A stretch of 64,000 nt of DNA from CAXWPM01 sp965206125 (lineage in GTDB: Bacteria; Acidobacteriota; Terriglobia; 20CM-2-55-15): positions 1-64,000 of the forward strand of contig CBDBIN010000037.1 of the NCBI GenBank assembly GCA_965206125.1, given 5' to 3'. Below are positions 1 through 9,297 of the stretch, one piece after another. A model generated the notes under the pieces. That model did no database searches. It was not told the origin of the DNA and saw nothing but the letters and a program-made list of their open reading frames with translations. Each line of letters begins with the position of its first letter. Position 1 is the stretch's first letter. The translations under genes were made by a program, and so were the position numbers.

Positions 1-1336
1 CCAAGCGGGATGAAGAGCGAAAGAAGAAAAAGAAGAAAGAAGAGGCGCAGCAGCAGCAAATGCAAGCGTCGATGCAGAGCCTGGAGGACCTGGAACCGGA
101 AATCCTCGGCGGCATCGAGGTTCAGGACGAGGAAGAGGAAAAGCCGTCCGATATGGAACTGCAGACCGCGTCGGGCGACGCGCCGGTCGTACGGCTCGCC
201 AACAACATCCTTGCTCTGGCGATCAAACAGGGCGCCAGCGACATCCACATCGAACCCCAGGAGCAAGGCGTGCGCCTCCGGCTCCGGATCGACGGCGTGC
301 TGCGAGTCGAAAACATCCTGTCCAAGAAGATCATGCTCCCCCTGACATCGCGCTTGAAGATTCTCTCCAGGCTGGATATTTCCGAACGCAGGATGCCTCA
401 GGACGGCCGGATCTCGATCAAGATCGATGACCGCGCCATCGACTTCCGTGTCTCCACGGTGCCGGCGAAGTACGGTGAGAAGATCGTCATGCGCGTCCTG
501 GACAAGAGTGCGTCCCTGCTGCCGCTCGACGTGATCATCAACCATCCCGAGACCATGCAGAAGGTCCGGGACATGATCAAGGAACCTTACGGCATCATTT
601 ACGTCACCGGGCCCACGGGCTCGGGAAAGACGACAAGCCTCTACAGTTCTCTCGGAGAGATCAACGACCCGGGCACGAACATCTCGACCGCGGAAGACCC
701 GATCGAGTACGACCTGGAAGGCGTCAACCAGATCCAGACCCACAAGGCCATCGGGCTGGACTTCGCCCGCGTCTTACGTGCCTTCCTCCGTCAGGACCCG
801 GACATCATCCTCATCGGCGAAACCCGTGACCGTGAGACCGCCAAGATCGCCGTGGAAGCCGCGCTGACCGGTCACCTCGTATTCACGACGCTACACACAA
901 ACGACGCCCCGGGCGCGTTCACACGTCTGGATGAGATGGGCGTGGAGGGCTTCATGCTGGCCAGCTCCACGATCGGCATCATGGCGCAAAGGCTGGCGCG
1001 CCGGATCTGCACCAAGTGTAAAGTCGAGGACATTCCCGAACCCGCCGTGGCCGAGTTCTTCGGCTACGACATGGACAACTTGCCCACGTTCTACAAGGGA
1101 GAGGGATGTGAAAAGTGCGGCGGGACCGGCTACAAGGGTCGAGTCGGCGTCTACGAAGTGCTCATCATGAACGAGGATCTCCGCAAACTGGTCGCCGGGG
1201 GAGCGAAGAGCGAGGAAATCCGGGATTGCGCCATCGCGTCCGGAATGATGACGCTGCAGAAGTACGCCGAATTCCTTCTTGGGAAGGCCTCACCACCGTC
1301 GACGCCGTCATGGCGGTCGTCTCGGTATCGGAATAG
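1..1336 (+). CDS. pilB: PilB/GspE-type assembly ATPase, 5'-truncated, frameshifted near its end
   Basis: Hexameric cytoplasmic ATPase that powers type IV pilus extension or type II secretion. The reading frame is open from the left edge (codons from base 3), so the N-terminus lies outside the window. Visible are a charged linker rich in K, E and Q, a Walker A motif GPTGSGKTT near base 609, the Asp-box/Walker B stretch RQDPDIILIGETRDRET near base 790, a His-box TTLHTNDA, and a four-cysteine zinc site (CTKC near 1010, CEKCGG near 1110). The family C-terminus GLTTVDAVM continues in another frame and stops at 1336, so one base appears to be missing around 1276-1284. This may be a sequence error or a real mutation; neighbouring genes show the same defect. 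PilB is the best fit, but MSHA-type ATPases are close relatives. Confidence 0.85.
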
Positions 1337-1467
1337 ACTTCAAGAGCTAAGATTTCGATTCTCGAATCTCACGACAACCGGTGAGAAAAGCGGGCTAGCT
1401 GATCGCAGCTTTCTATCGAAGACTCCCGCAATTGGAATTCGAGGTTGGAGATTTGAGATTCGCGGGA

Positions 1468-2468
1468 TCACACCGCGTCGGCGGTCCCGCAGAACTCCAG
1501 GTACTTTTCGACGTCGTCGTGGCTGCCGAGGATCAGGGGCACGCGCTGGTGGAGAGAGGTGGGCTGGATGCCGAGGATTGACTCGGCCCCGGTCGTCGCC
1601 AGCCCCCCCGCCTGTTCGACGACCATCGCCAGAGGCGCCGCTTCGTACAGCAGCCGAAGCTTGGCCTTCGGTCCCGGATACAGAAAAATGCCGCCCTTCA
1701 GCAGGTTTCTGTGGAAGTCCGCCACAAGCGAACCGATGTATCGGAGTGAGTACGGCCCTCGCGGTTGCCTCGTCTGTCGCCTTGAGGTAGTCGACGTATT
1801 CGCGGGTCGCATCGTCCCACTTCTCCCGGTAGCCTTCGTTGATGCTGTACATCCTGCCCTGCTTGGGGCTCTGAATGTTCTCGTGCGACAGGAGGAACTC
1901 ACCGAGGGCCGGGTCGAGTGTGAAGCCGTGCACGCCGTGCCCGGTCGTGTACACCATCATTGTGCTCGAACCGTAGATGAAGTATCCGGCGGCCACCTGC
2001 ATGTGGCCGGGCTGGAGACAATCCTCAACATCGCCGTCGTCACCCGAAGTAATCCTCCGGTGAATCGAGAAAATCGTACCGATGCTGATGTTCACGTCGA
2101 TGTTCGAGGAGCCGTCGAGCGGGTCGAACAGCAGGACATAGTCGCCTTTCGGACTGCCAGCGGGTAAACGCAATGATCCCTGCCGACTCTTCCGACGCCA
2201 TCACGCAGAGCATCCCGCAGTCTCCCATGGCCCGGTAAACCGTATCCTGCGCAAACTCGTCGAGCTTCATGACGATCTCTCCGTAGACGTTGACGCTGTC
2301 GGTCGCACCGAGGATAGTCCTGGCCAGGCCCGCGCGGTTGACGTCCCGCGAGATGATCTTCGCCGCTACAATCAGGCTCGTCAGAAGCGACGTGAAATCG
2401 CCGCTCGCTCCCGGATATCGCCGCTCTTCATCGAGAATGTGCTGTTGTACCGTCTTTAGTGAACTCAT
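1468..2468 (-). CDS. fbp: Fructose-1,6-bisphosphatase, class I, with two frameshifts
   Basis: Hydrolyses fructose-1,6-bisphosphate to fructose-6-phosphate in gluconeogenesis. The protein is spread over three frames that together give about 333 residues, normal for the family. The N-terminal part starts at 2468 and contains the metal-site region CVMASEES. The middle part has the signature FDPLDGSSNID near 2090. The C-terminal part has YSLRYIGSLVADFHRNLL and GGIFLYPG, the substrate-site region. The first shift lies near 2168-2172, where dropping one T from a TTT run joins the frames. The second lies near 1752-1757. All key residues survive, which favours sequence error over old decay, but a pseudogene cannot be excluded. 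pckA at 58 kb serves the same pathway. Confidence 0.85.
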
Positions 2469-2536
2469 GCCCTTCTACTCAGGATGGCAATATAACATCC
2501 GCGGCCGATGGCTGTGCGCGAAACCCGGTGTCCGCT

Positions 2537-3838
2537 TCATTGCTTCCTCCCAAGGTAGTCGAGCACGGCATCGCCGGTTCGATGACCGTGCTCCATGGTC
2601 GCCGGCACCGACACGCCATCCAGGTAGTTGCCGGTCAAGAAAACACCGGGCAACCGCTCGAGGGAACGCCGGACATTCTCGCGCCAGGCCCGATGGCCGA
2701 GTTGATACTGCGGGATCGCCCGGCGGTGCCGGAAGAGCCGGAGCGGCTCGATTCCGCCAGAGAGGCGTAGAACACGGGTCAATTCCGAACCCACCGTCTC
2801 CCAAACCTGCTCGTCGGGCCAGTCGACGATCTCCGGTTCGGTCGCGCCGCCGATAAATGTGGTGAGCAGGGCCTTGCCCTCCGGCGCGCGGCCGGCAAAC
2901 AGGCTGGAGCTGAACAGCGTTTCCGAGCGTGCGTAGCCCTTCGGTCCGGGGCACGAGAAATCCGAACCCCCGTGGTGGAGCCTCCCGGGACAAGTCGAGT
3001 GCCGAGGTGACGACAAGAATGGGCGCGTAGCGGACCGATGCGAGCACTTCCGCAAGTTCTCGGTCGGCAGACTCCAAAACGGGCGGCGGCGGCATCAGCC
3101 GGCACAGCAAGAACCACGGCAGCCGGAGCAGCCTCCCCCGGCCTCCCACTTTACGCGAGGGCCGGAAGCTACTTCGATGTCCTGGATTTCATAGAGAACC
3201 TCGAGGCCCTCGGCAAGCCGACCGGGAAGCGTCTCCATGCCTTTCCGGAACGACGACAGCCTGGCCCGCGGGCCGGGGCGTCGCGCTCGAAGCGCGCCCA
3301 CGGTCAGGCTCCCGTATCGGGTCTCGAACTCCGCCAGGCGCGGGAAGGCCGCCCGAAGACTGATCTTGGAAGGGTCGCCGGCCCAGACGCCCGACACAAA
3401 AGGCGCCGCGAGCCGGTCGTGGACTTGCCGGCCGAGACGCCGCGTGACGAACGCGGAAAACGACTCGTCCCCGTCCTCGCCGATCGGCCCGCGCCGGACA
3501 AAAGGCTCGGCCAGAGCGCGGAGGAAACCGGAGGGTGACAGCACCCACGGCGCTTTCCGCAGACGTCCGCCGAGGTAAATGAAGCGAGACAGCCCGGTCG
3601 GGGCGGTGACGACCTCCGTCCGAAGCCCCGCCGTAGCGATCAGCCGGGACGCGAACGGCGTGGGCAGGATCGTGCTCGGACCGGACTCGATAAGAAACCC
3701 GTCGGACGGGTGAGAGCGGATCACGCCCCCCGACCGGGTCCGGGACTCGAGGACCAGTACGTCCACACCTGCGCCGGAAAGCCGGCGCGCGCAGCACAAC
3801 CCCGCGATTCCCGCCCCGATGACAACTACATCCGGCAT
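2537..3838 (-). CDS. hemG: Oxygen-dependent protoporphyrinogen oxidase (HemG/HemY type), frameshifted
   Basis: FAD enzyme that oxidises protoporphyrinogen IX to protoporphyrin IX, the penultimate step of haem synthesis. The N-terminal frame shows the dinucleotide-binding motif VIGAGIAGLCCARRL (residues 5-19), then LESRTRSGGVIRS and ESGPSTI. The C-terminal frame (2537-2910) carries the conserved ending FLTGNYLDGVSVPATM. At least three frame changes are needed to join the parts: two around 3090-3150 and one near 2905-2925. The total span of 434 codons matches the family. It lies 18 bp downstream of hemH, in the order hemE-hemH-hemG, which makes the assignment firm. The frameshifts are either local sequence errors or inactivation; loss would leave haem synthesis incomplete unless another oxidase exists elsewhere. 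Confidence 0.85.
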
Positions 3839-3856
3839 GTCGCTGGCATGCGGCCC

Positions 3857-4828
3857 TCAGCCCTGAACGGCGGACTCCACGATCTCCCGTAAAGCTCTGA
3901 TGAAAGTCGGGTCGCAGTTGAGTGCCGGCACACGGCGGAACTCTTCGATACCCGCGTCCGCAGCCACTTTTCGGTACTGGATATCGAGTTCGTACAGCGT
4001 CTCGATGTGCTCTGAAACAAAACTGACGGGAACTACCAATACGTGCCTGACGCCGTTCCGGCCGAGTTCCACGATGACATCGTTGATCGGGGGACCAAGC
4101 CATTCGACCGGTCCGATCTTACTCTGGAACACGAGGCGGTACGGGTTCTTGCGGCCGAGTTCCGTCGCGATCAGCTCGACGGTCTCCCGTGTCTGATCCA
4201 GGTAAGGATCGCCCTCCTCGAGATACCGGGTCGGGATGCTGTGCGCGCTGAAGAGTACCTGGACCTCATCGGGATCCTGAAACTTCGCCACCTCCCGCCG
4301 TATCGCGTCGGCGAAAGCGCTGATGTATGTGGGATGATTCTGCCAGGAGGACACCCAGCGGATGTCCATGTCTCGAAACCGCTCCCGGCCTTCGAGCAAC
4401 GCCCGGATGATCCGAAAACCTGAACCCGTCGTCGTCATCGAGTACTGAGGAAACAGCGGTAGGACGACGAGCCGATCGATGTCGCTCTGCTCCACGCGTC
4501 GGAGTGTCTCCTCGAAGAACGGCCGCCAGGCGCACATGCCGACAAAAACATCGACCTGGGTTCCGGCCCAACGAAGTTCGTCCGACAGGGCCTGAGCCTG
4601 CTCGGTGGTGATCTTCCGGAGCGGCGAGCCACCGCCAATCTGCCTGTAGTAGCCCTCGGACCGTCTCCTGCGGAGCGTGGCGATCGCATAGGCCACGGTC
4701 TTTCGGATAACGTCGGAACGAATGCGGATAATTTCCGGGTCAGAGAACAGATTGTAGAGGAACGGCTTGACGTCTGCCAGCGTCTCGGGTCCGCCCAGGC
4801 TGAAGACGATGATACCCAGCCTAGACAT
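3857..4828 (-). CDS. hemH: Ferrochelatase
   Basis: Inserts Fe2+ into protoporphyrin IX to make protohaem. The 323-residue frame is intact. It has the N-terminal GIIVFSLGGPETL motif, the YRQIGGGSPL loop, the catalytic histidine in FSAHSIPTRY (H196) and the acidic pair in SFVSEHIETLYELD (E276 region). The ATG at 4828 overlaps the end of hemE by 8 bp, suggesting translational coupling. No C-terminal CxxC cluster is visible, so a cluster-free type is likely. It is probably transcribed with hemE upstream and hemG downstream. Confidence 0.97.
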   Translation of the reverse strand: MSRLGIIVFSLGGPETLADVKPFLYNLFSDPEIIRIRSDVIRKTVAYAIATLRRRRSEGYYRQIGGGSPLRKITTEQAQALSDELRWAGTQVDVFVGMCAWRPFFEETLRRVEQSDIDRLVVLPLFPQYSMTTTGSGFRIIRALLEGRERFRDMDIRWVSSWQNHPTYISAFADAIRREVAKFQDPDEVQVLFSAHSIPTRYLEEGDPYLDQTRETVELIATELGRKNPYRLVFQSKIGPVEWLGPPINDVIVELGRNGVRHVLVVPVSFVSEHIETLYELDIQYRKVAADAGIEEFRRVPALNCDPTFIRALREIVESAVQG

Positions 4829-5843
4829 TTCGTTGATACGTCTTCACGGACTCGACAAACGCCCGGGCGTTCTCGACGGGCGTCGGCGGCAGGATGCCGT
4901 GGCCGAGGTTCATGATGTGGCCGGTCGGCCCGGCCTCATCGAGGATCTCCGCGGTCCGAGCGAGCATGCGCTCCGGGGAGCCGAGCAGGAGGCACGGGTC
5001 GAGGTTGCCCTGGATCGCAATATCGGGTCCCACCCGCCGTCGCACCTCTGCGATCGGGATGCGCCAGTCCACGCTCAGGACCTCGGCACCCGAGCGGGCC
5101 ATGGCCTCCAGAAGATTAGCCGAACCGTTGATGAAGAGAATACGGGGAACAGCATCGCCCACAATTCCGAAAATTTTCTGTGTGTAGGGAAGCGCGAACT
5201 CCTCGTAGTCGGCTCGGCTGAGTTCGCCGGCCCAGGAGTCGAACAACTGAACGATCTGGGCGCCCGACTCCACTTGGTAGCGCAGGTATGCGCCGACCGT
5301 ATCGGCGAGCTTTTCCATGAACGCGTGAAACACGAGCGGCTCGCTGTACGCCATGGACTTGATCACCGAAAAGTTCTTCGAGCCGCCACCTTCGATCATG
5401 TAGGAACCCAGCGTCCACGGTGCGCCGGCGAATCCGATGAGGGGCACCTTGTCGGCAAGCTCCCGCCGGAGCGTCCGGAGGATCTGGGCGACGAACGGTA
5501 CGGCCTGGTCGGGCTCCGGTACGTTCAGCCTATCGACGTCGTCCTTCGATCGGACGGGGTTGCCGATCTCGGGCCCTCGGTCCGTCAGCGCGACATCAAT
5601 CCCCATGGCCTCGGCAGGGATGAGGATGTCGGAAAAGAAAATCACCGCATCGACTCCGACGATGTAGTAAGGCTGCATCGAAACTTCCGCGGCAAGATCG
5701 GGCGTCTTGCACAAGGTCAGGAACGGCGTGTTCTTCCGGATATTCCGGTACTCGGCCAGATAACGGCCGGCTTGGCGCATCATCCAGACGGGTGTACGCG
5801 ATACTGTTTCTCTGCGACAAGCGCGAATGATCAGATCGTTCAT
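4821..5843 (-). CDS. hemE: Uroporphyrinogen decarboxylase
   Basis: Decarboxylates uroporphyrinogen III to coproporphyrinogen III. At 340 residues it is the usual family length. It has the N-terminal signature PVWMMRQAGRYL (residues 18-29), the second signature GFAGAPWTLGSYMIEG, and the C-terminal NLGHGILPPTP. It is the first gene of the minus-strand hemE-hemH-hemG set. It is divergent from the glycosyltransferase at 5955, so the 111 bp between them must hold both promoters. The step from coproporphyrinogen to protoporphyrinogen (hemF or hemN) is not in the window. Confidence 0.97.
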   Translation of the reverse strand: MNDLIIRACRRETVSRTPVWMMRQAGRYLAEYRNIRKNTPFLTLCKTPDLAAEVSMQPYYIVGVDAVIFFSDILIPAEAMGIDVALTDRGPEIGNPVRSKDDVDRLNVPEPDQAVPFVAQILRTLRRELADKVPLIGFAGAPWTLGSYMIEGGGSKNFSVIKSMAYSEPLVFHAFMEKLADTVGAYLRYQVESGAQIVQLFDSWAGELSRADYEEFALPYTQKIFGIVGDAVPRILFINGSANLLEAMARSGAEVLSVDWRIPIAEVRRRVGPDIAIQGNLDPCLLLGSPERMLARTAEILDEAGPTGHIMNLGHGILPPTPVENARAFVESVKTYQRNV

Positions 5844-5954
5844 TTGGGGTTAGAGGACGTCGTTCTGTTGATCGTCGGACGGCGTTTTCGTGACGATGGG
5901 AGCAACCGGACGCACCCAGGTCGCGACGAAGCCGTATGATACAATACAGCCTCT

Positions 5955-6728
5955 ATGGAAACATCCGAAACCGGGCGCCAGGGCCCGGTTGAGGCGGCGA
6001 TAGATCCCTCCGTTCCAGTAGTTTCGGTCGTCATACCCGCGTACAACGAAGCACGCAGAATCGGCCCGTCGATCGAAAGCATCTTCCGCTACATCGAGGA
6101 CCACAACATGCCGATGGAGGCCATCGTCGTCGACGATGGATCGACCGACGGCACGGCCGACATCGCCGCGTCTTCGAAGAGCGCCAACCTAAAAGTCGTT
6201 TCCAACGGAACCAACCGTGGGAAGGGATACAGCGTACGCGAGGGCTTCCGCCACGCAAAGGGCACATGGGTGCTGTTCACCGACGCCGATCTGTCGGCGC
6301 CGTTCGGCCAACTGGACCTGTTGCTGGACGCTGCCGAAGCTGGCGCCGACGTCGTCATCGGCTCCCGTGCCCTCGACCGGAACAAGATCCTTGTCCACCA
6401 GTCCAGGTTCCGGGAGTTCGGGGGCATCTTCTTCAACTGGACGGTCCAGGCGCTGCTCGGGCTGCGTTTCAAGGATACCCAGTGCGGGTTCAAGCTCTTC
6501 CACCGGGAGAAGATGCTTCCGATCTTCGAAGAGCAGACGATCTTCGGATTCGGCTTCGATCCGGAAATCCTGTTCTTAGCTCACCGACGCGGTCTACGAA
6601 TCCGGGAGATCCCGGTGGCGTGGAGCCATGACGCGGGATCCAAGGTGCGGTTCGCGCGCGACGGCTCCGAGATGTTCAGGGATCTCGTGCGCATCCGATG
6701 GAACTGGATGCGCGGCCGTTATCGCTAG
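5955..6728 (+). CDS. Family 2 glycosyltransferase, ALG5/dolichyl-phosphate glucosyltransferase-like
   Basis: Cytoplasmic GT-A enzyme likely to transfer a hexose from a nucleotide sugar to a polyprenyl or dolichyl phosphate. The 257-residue protein shows VVSVVIPAYNEARRIG at residues 22-37, the nucleotide-binding VVDDGSTDGT (58-67), RGKGYSVREGF, and the metal-binding TDADLSAP (109-116). The later DTQCGFKLF and GFGFDPEILFLA are typical of the ALG5/DPG synthase subfamily. No C-terminal membrane segments are present, unlike ArnC-type enzymes. A TATGATACAAT stretch ends 9 bases before the ATG, so the transcript may have almost no leader. The acceptor cannot be read from sequence. Confidence 0.85.
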   Translation: METSETGRQGPVEAAIDPSVPVVSVVIPAYNEARRIGPSIESIFRYIEDHNMPMEAIVVDDGSTDGTADIAASSKSANLKVVSNGTNRGKGYSVREGFRHAKGTWVLFTDADLSAPFGQLDLLLDAAEAGADVVIGSRALDRNKILVHQSRFREFGGIFFNWTVQALLGLRFKDTQCGFKLFHREKMLPIFEEQTIFGFGFDPEILFLAHRRGLRIREIPVAWSHDAGSKVRFARDGSEMFRDLVRIRWNWMRGRYR

Positions 6729-6761
6729 TGTCCTGAATCAGCAGTACGGTTGCTTGACCGC

Positions 6762-7160
6762 ACCTACAGTCGGACCTCACTGGCAGTGGCGCAACTCTTC
6801 TGTAGGTGCGGTCTATGACCGCACACCTGGGAATTCCTATGAAGTGCGCTCATAGAGCGCACCTACAGTCGGACCTCACTGGCAGTGGCGCAACTCTTCT
6901 GTAGGTGCGGTCTATGACCGCACACCTGGGAATTCGGATGAAGTGCGCTCATAGAGCGCACCTACAGTCGGACCTCACTGGCAGTAGCGCAACTCTTCTG
7001 TAGATGCGGTCTATGACCGCACGCCTGGGAATTCGGATGAAGTGCGCTCATAGACCGCACCTACAGTCGGACCTCACTGGCAGTGGCGCAACTCTTCTGT
7101 AGGTGCGGTCTATGACCGCACGCCTGGGAATTCGGATGAAGTGCGCTCATAGAGCGCACC
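6762..7160 (+). repeat. Four tandem copies of a 99-bp unit built from two palindromes
   Basis: The string ACCTACAGTC recurs at 6762, 6861, 6960 and 7059 and its start again at 7158: an exact 99-bp period with four near-identical copies. Each unit holds hairpin 1 (GTGCGGTCTATGACCGCAC) and hairpin 2 (GTGCGCTCATAGAGCGCAC), flanked by GTAGG/CCTAC, plus an invariant spacer beginning AGTCGGACCTCACTGG. The same hairpin pair occurs singly elsewhere (41.75 and 48.37 kb). This looks like an amplified REP/BIME-like element, not a CRISPR, because all of the unit is conserved. No gene lies in 6729-7168. Confidence 0.9.
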
Positions 7161-7168
7161 TACTGACC

Positions 7169-7315
7169 TCAAGACTCTTGCCTCGTGCTCTTCTTTTCCG
7201 GATTTGCTCGTGCGGTTCGATCCTGCAGTGCTTTCCGGAGTTCCCGGCTACGTTCTCTCATTCGATATTTTGCCTTGCGCAGACGGTTACAGCGCGACTT
7301 GTCACCATTTCTCAT
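7169..7315 (-). CDS. Small very basic protein, unknown function
   Basis: A 48-codon frame starting MRNGDKSRCNRLRKAK, very rich in R and K, followed by MRERSRELRKALQ and a charged tail. GAGGTGA lies about 14 bases before the ATG as a possible ribosome site. The NGDxSRxxRxRK pattern resembles short basic proteins I recall from Acidobacteria and Planctomycetes genomes, but I cannot confirm this. A direct repeat TTGTCACC brackets the start region (7299-7306 and 7319-7326). It lies beside the 99-bp repeat array. It could also be a chance frame; the rest of 7316-7415 shows nothing else. Confidence 0.4.
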   Translation of the reverse strand: MRNGDKSRCNRLRKAKYRMRERSRELRKALQDRTARANPEKKSTRQES

Positions 7316-7415
7316 AGACATTTGTCACCTCACATAATTCAGCATTCAGATTCTCCAGCAGTCTGTGACAGAACCCTGTGGGGCCGCGCGCACGGAACCC
7401 CGGCCTACCAAGCGT

Positions 7416-8240
7416 TCATCGGGGTACGCAAAGGATATCGTAGTGCTTGCGGCTCATGACGTCACCGACACGCAGTTCGGACCCGCACAGCCTCGAATCG
7501 CTCTCGACCAGATGAGTACGGTAACCGAGTCCGTGCAGGAAGTCGAAGAACGCCTTCCTCTGATCCTCTCGGGTGTGCTTGAACACTTCGGCCTTTATGA
7601 ACGGTTTCGCTTCAGCCAGGACGTCGTGCATGGTCGTCAGCACCGTATGATCGTAGCCCTCGGCGTCGACCTTGATAAATCGGACTTTCGGAATCAGGTC
7701 GGGATAGTGCGCGGCAAGGTACGCGGGAAGATTGCGGCCCTCGACAGTTAGCGTGAAGGCATGGCCGTGACGCCATCTGCTGACGCCTTCGTGCCGCCCG
7801 CCGTTGCAGAAACCCGCGTCCGAATATTCGAACTCAAGATCGCCGTCCTCGGGCGTTGCCGCGAACTTGAGCGGAATGATCCGGGCTTTTTCCTGGTTCA
7901 GCGAGGTGTTCTTCTCGAGGACTGGAAACACATACGGATTGGGTTCGAGGGCAAGCACGCAACCGGAGGGGCCGGCAGCCAGCGCCATCGGAAGCGTCGA
8001 GTCGCCCGTGTGAGCGCCGATGTCGATGGCGACATCGCCCGGTTTCAAGTAACGGCGCAGCTCATCGACCGCCGCCTGCGCGATCTCCTTGGGACGCTCA
8101 CCGGGGTGAAGCCACTGCGCGTATTCGACGATGCCTTCCGAAGGCAGATCGAATCGAACGACCTTGTAGGGATACCGTTTCGGCTTCGGGCGAAAACCGA
8201 GCAGGTATGGAATGTCCTTCGGCTTCATCTGAACGTTCAA
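7416..8240 (-). CDS. FkbM-family SAM-dependent methyltransferase
   Basis: Likely O-methyltransferase acting on a sugar or other small acceptor. In the 274-residue protein the SAM-binding motif I is AIDIGAHTGDST (71-82), the acidic motif II is ALEPNPYVF (97-105), and the FkbM hallmark FIKVDAEGYDHTVL is near residue 192. It has no signal peptide. Its ATG overlaps the DinB-like gene stop by 4 bp, so it is probably the last gene of a five-gene minus-strand run (permease-GNAT-GNAT-DinB-FkbM). The substrate is unknown. Confidence 0.85.
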   Translation of the reverse strand: MNVQMKPKDIPYLLGFRPKPKRYPYKVVRFDLPSEGIVEYAQWLHPGERPKEIAQAAVDELRRYLKPGDVAIDIGAHTGDSTLPMALAAGPSGCVLALEPNPYVFPVLEKNTSLNQEKARIIPLKFAATPEDGDLEFEYSDAGFCNGGRHEGVSRWRHGHAFTLTVEGRNLPAYLAAHYPDLIPKVRFIKVDAEGYDHTVLTTMHDVLAEAKPFIKAEVFKHTREDQRKAFFDFLHGLGYRTHLVESDSRLCGSELRVGDVMSRKHYDILCVPR

Positions 8241-8794
8241 TCCCAGACGTGCTCGGCCTGGGCCACGTGCCGCAGCTGGTGCCGGCCCAGAATTACGAAC
8301 GTCGAGTAGAGATTGTAGTGCACCCTCGGGTCGAAGGGAGACGAGATGCTGGCGCGATCGAGTCGCTTGGCTTCGGAGGCTCGCACCAACCCGATCTGCT
8401 CGTCCTGAAGTACATCGAACTCCCGTATCAAATCCGCCTGGAGCAGGTCACCCTGCGGGACGAACGGCCGAGGCGTCCGGACCGCTCCTATCCGGAACCT
8501 GCCGAAGCGAGGGATTGGACCGACGAGGATGGAGAAGAACCATCCGACCCTATCCCGGCGGAAGCGCATGCGGGCGGGATCGGGGTGCGGTTCAACTTTG
8601 TCGAGCGCGGTCCGGATGAGAGGTACGAACGCTCGGCTTGTGATGTTGAGATGAGCCACACACTCCGCCACCGACCACCGCTCCGGATTGCTGCGCGAGG
8701 CCCAGCGTTCACCGGGCAGGCTGTCCACCAGTTCGTGAATGCGCCGTTCGGCAGTCTGAAACCGACCGATGACTTTGGATAGTTGGGCTTGCAA
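8237..8794 (-). CDS. DinB-superfamily (DinB_2) protein
   Basis: Four-helix-bundle metalloprotein of the DinB/YfiT group, often a thiol-dependent transferase or of unknown role. In the 185-residue protein, three histidine regions give the expected metal triad: VAECVAHLNITS near residue 45, and GRHQLRHVAQAEH at the C-terminus. WSVAECVAHL is the typical first motif. It is packed between a GNAT gene (8-bp gap) and the FkbM gene (4-bp overlap), so it is probably co-transcribed. It is not related to DNA polymerase IV, despite the family name. Confidence 0.8.
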   Translation of the reverse strand: MQAQLSKVIGRFQTAERRIHELVDSLPGERWASRSNPERWSVAECVAHLNITSRAFVPLIRTALDKVEPHPDPARMRFRRDRVGWFFSILVGPIPRFGRFRIGAVRTPRPFVPQGDLLQADLIREFDVLQDEQIGLVRASEAKRLDRASISSPFDPRVHYNLYSTFVILGRHQLRHVAQAEHVWD

Positions 8795-8802
8795 TGCTCC
8801 GC

Positions 8803-9297
8803 CTACCGACTCTGCCAGTTCTCGTCAGCCAGCACCACCGAAGTTGCGATCTGCCGTTCTGGAATCGTCCAGTACTTCTTCAGGACTCGGCGCGTCGCTT
8901 CTGGCGATAGAAGTCGAAAACCATGCCGCCGGTAGAAGTCGATCGCCCAGGTCGCGGCTGCCCAGGTCCCGACAAGGTACGGACGCTGACTCGTCTCTCG
9001 CAAGCGCTCGAGCAGTTCACCGCCCAGCCCCTGCCTCCGGTTTCGGGTACGAACGTACGCGTGCCTGATCAGCGTCACATCAAGGACGTCCTGGACTCCC
9101 ATGACGCCGGCCAGTTGCGAACCGTTCTCGGTGCCCCAAAACGCAACCCCGCTCTCGATCTCGTGCCGGAGCTCGCCCTCGGACATGTAGGGCTCCTTCA
9201 GACGGTCGGCTGGGATCACACCGCGATAGGCCTGGGCACCATCGTTGATGATTTCGAGAATCGAGCTGAAGTCCGACTCCACACAGGGACGGATCAT
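8803..9297 (-). CDS. GNAT-family N-acetyltransferase
   Basis: Acetyl-CoA-dependent acetyltransferase of unknown acceptor, 164 residues. It begins MIRPCVESDFSSILEIIND, a usual GNAT start. Motif A is YVRTRNRRQGLGGELLERL, containing the RxxGxG acetyl-CoA loop, and motif B is FYRRHGFRLL. The start overlaps the stop of the next upstream GNAT gene, so the two are probably translated together. The two proteins are not close copies of each other. Confidence 0.85.
   Translation of the reverse strand: MIRPCVESDFSSILEIINDGAQAYRGVIPADRLKEPYMSEGELRHEIESGVAFWGTENGSQLAGVMGVQDVLDVTLIRHAYVRTRNRRQGLGGELLERLRETSQRPYLVGTWAAATWAIDFYRRHGFRLLSPEATRRVLKKYWTIPERQIATSVVLADENWQSR

Noticed and set aside
3095..3150. Programmed frameshift or selenocysteine readthrough in hemG
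   Set aside because: At least three frame changes are needed and none coincides with a single UGA in a redox motif; errors or decay explain it better.
6762..7160. CRISPR array
   Set aside because: The spacer part of each 99-bp unit is as conserved as the palindromes and no cas gene is near, so it is a plain tandem repeat.
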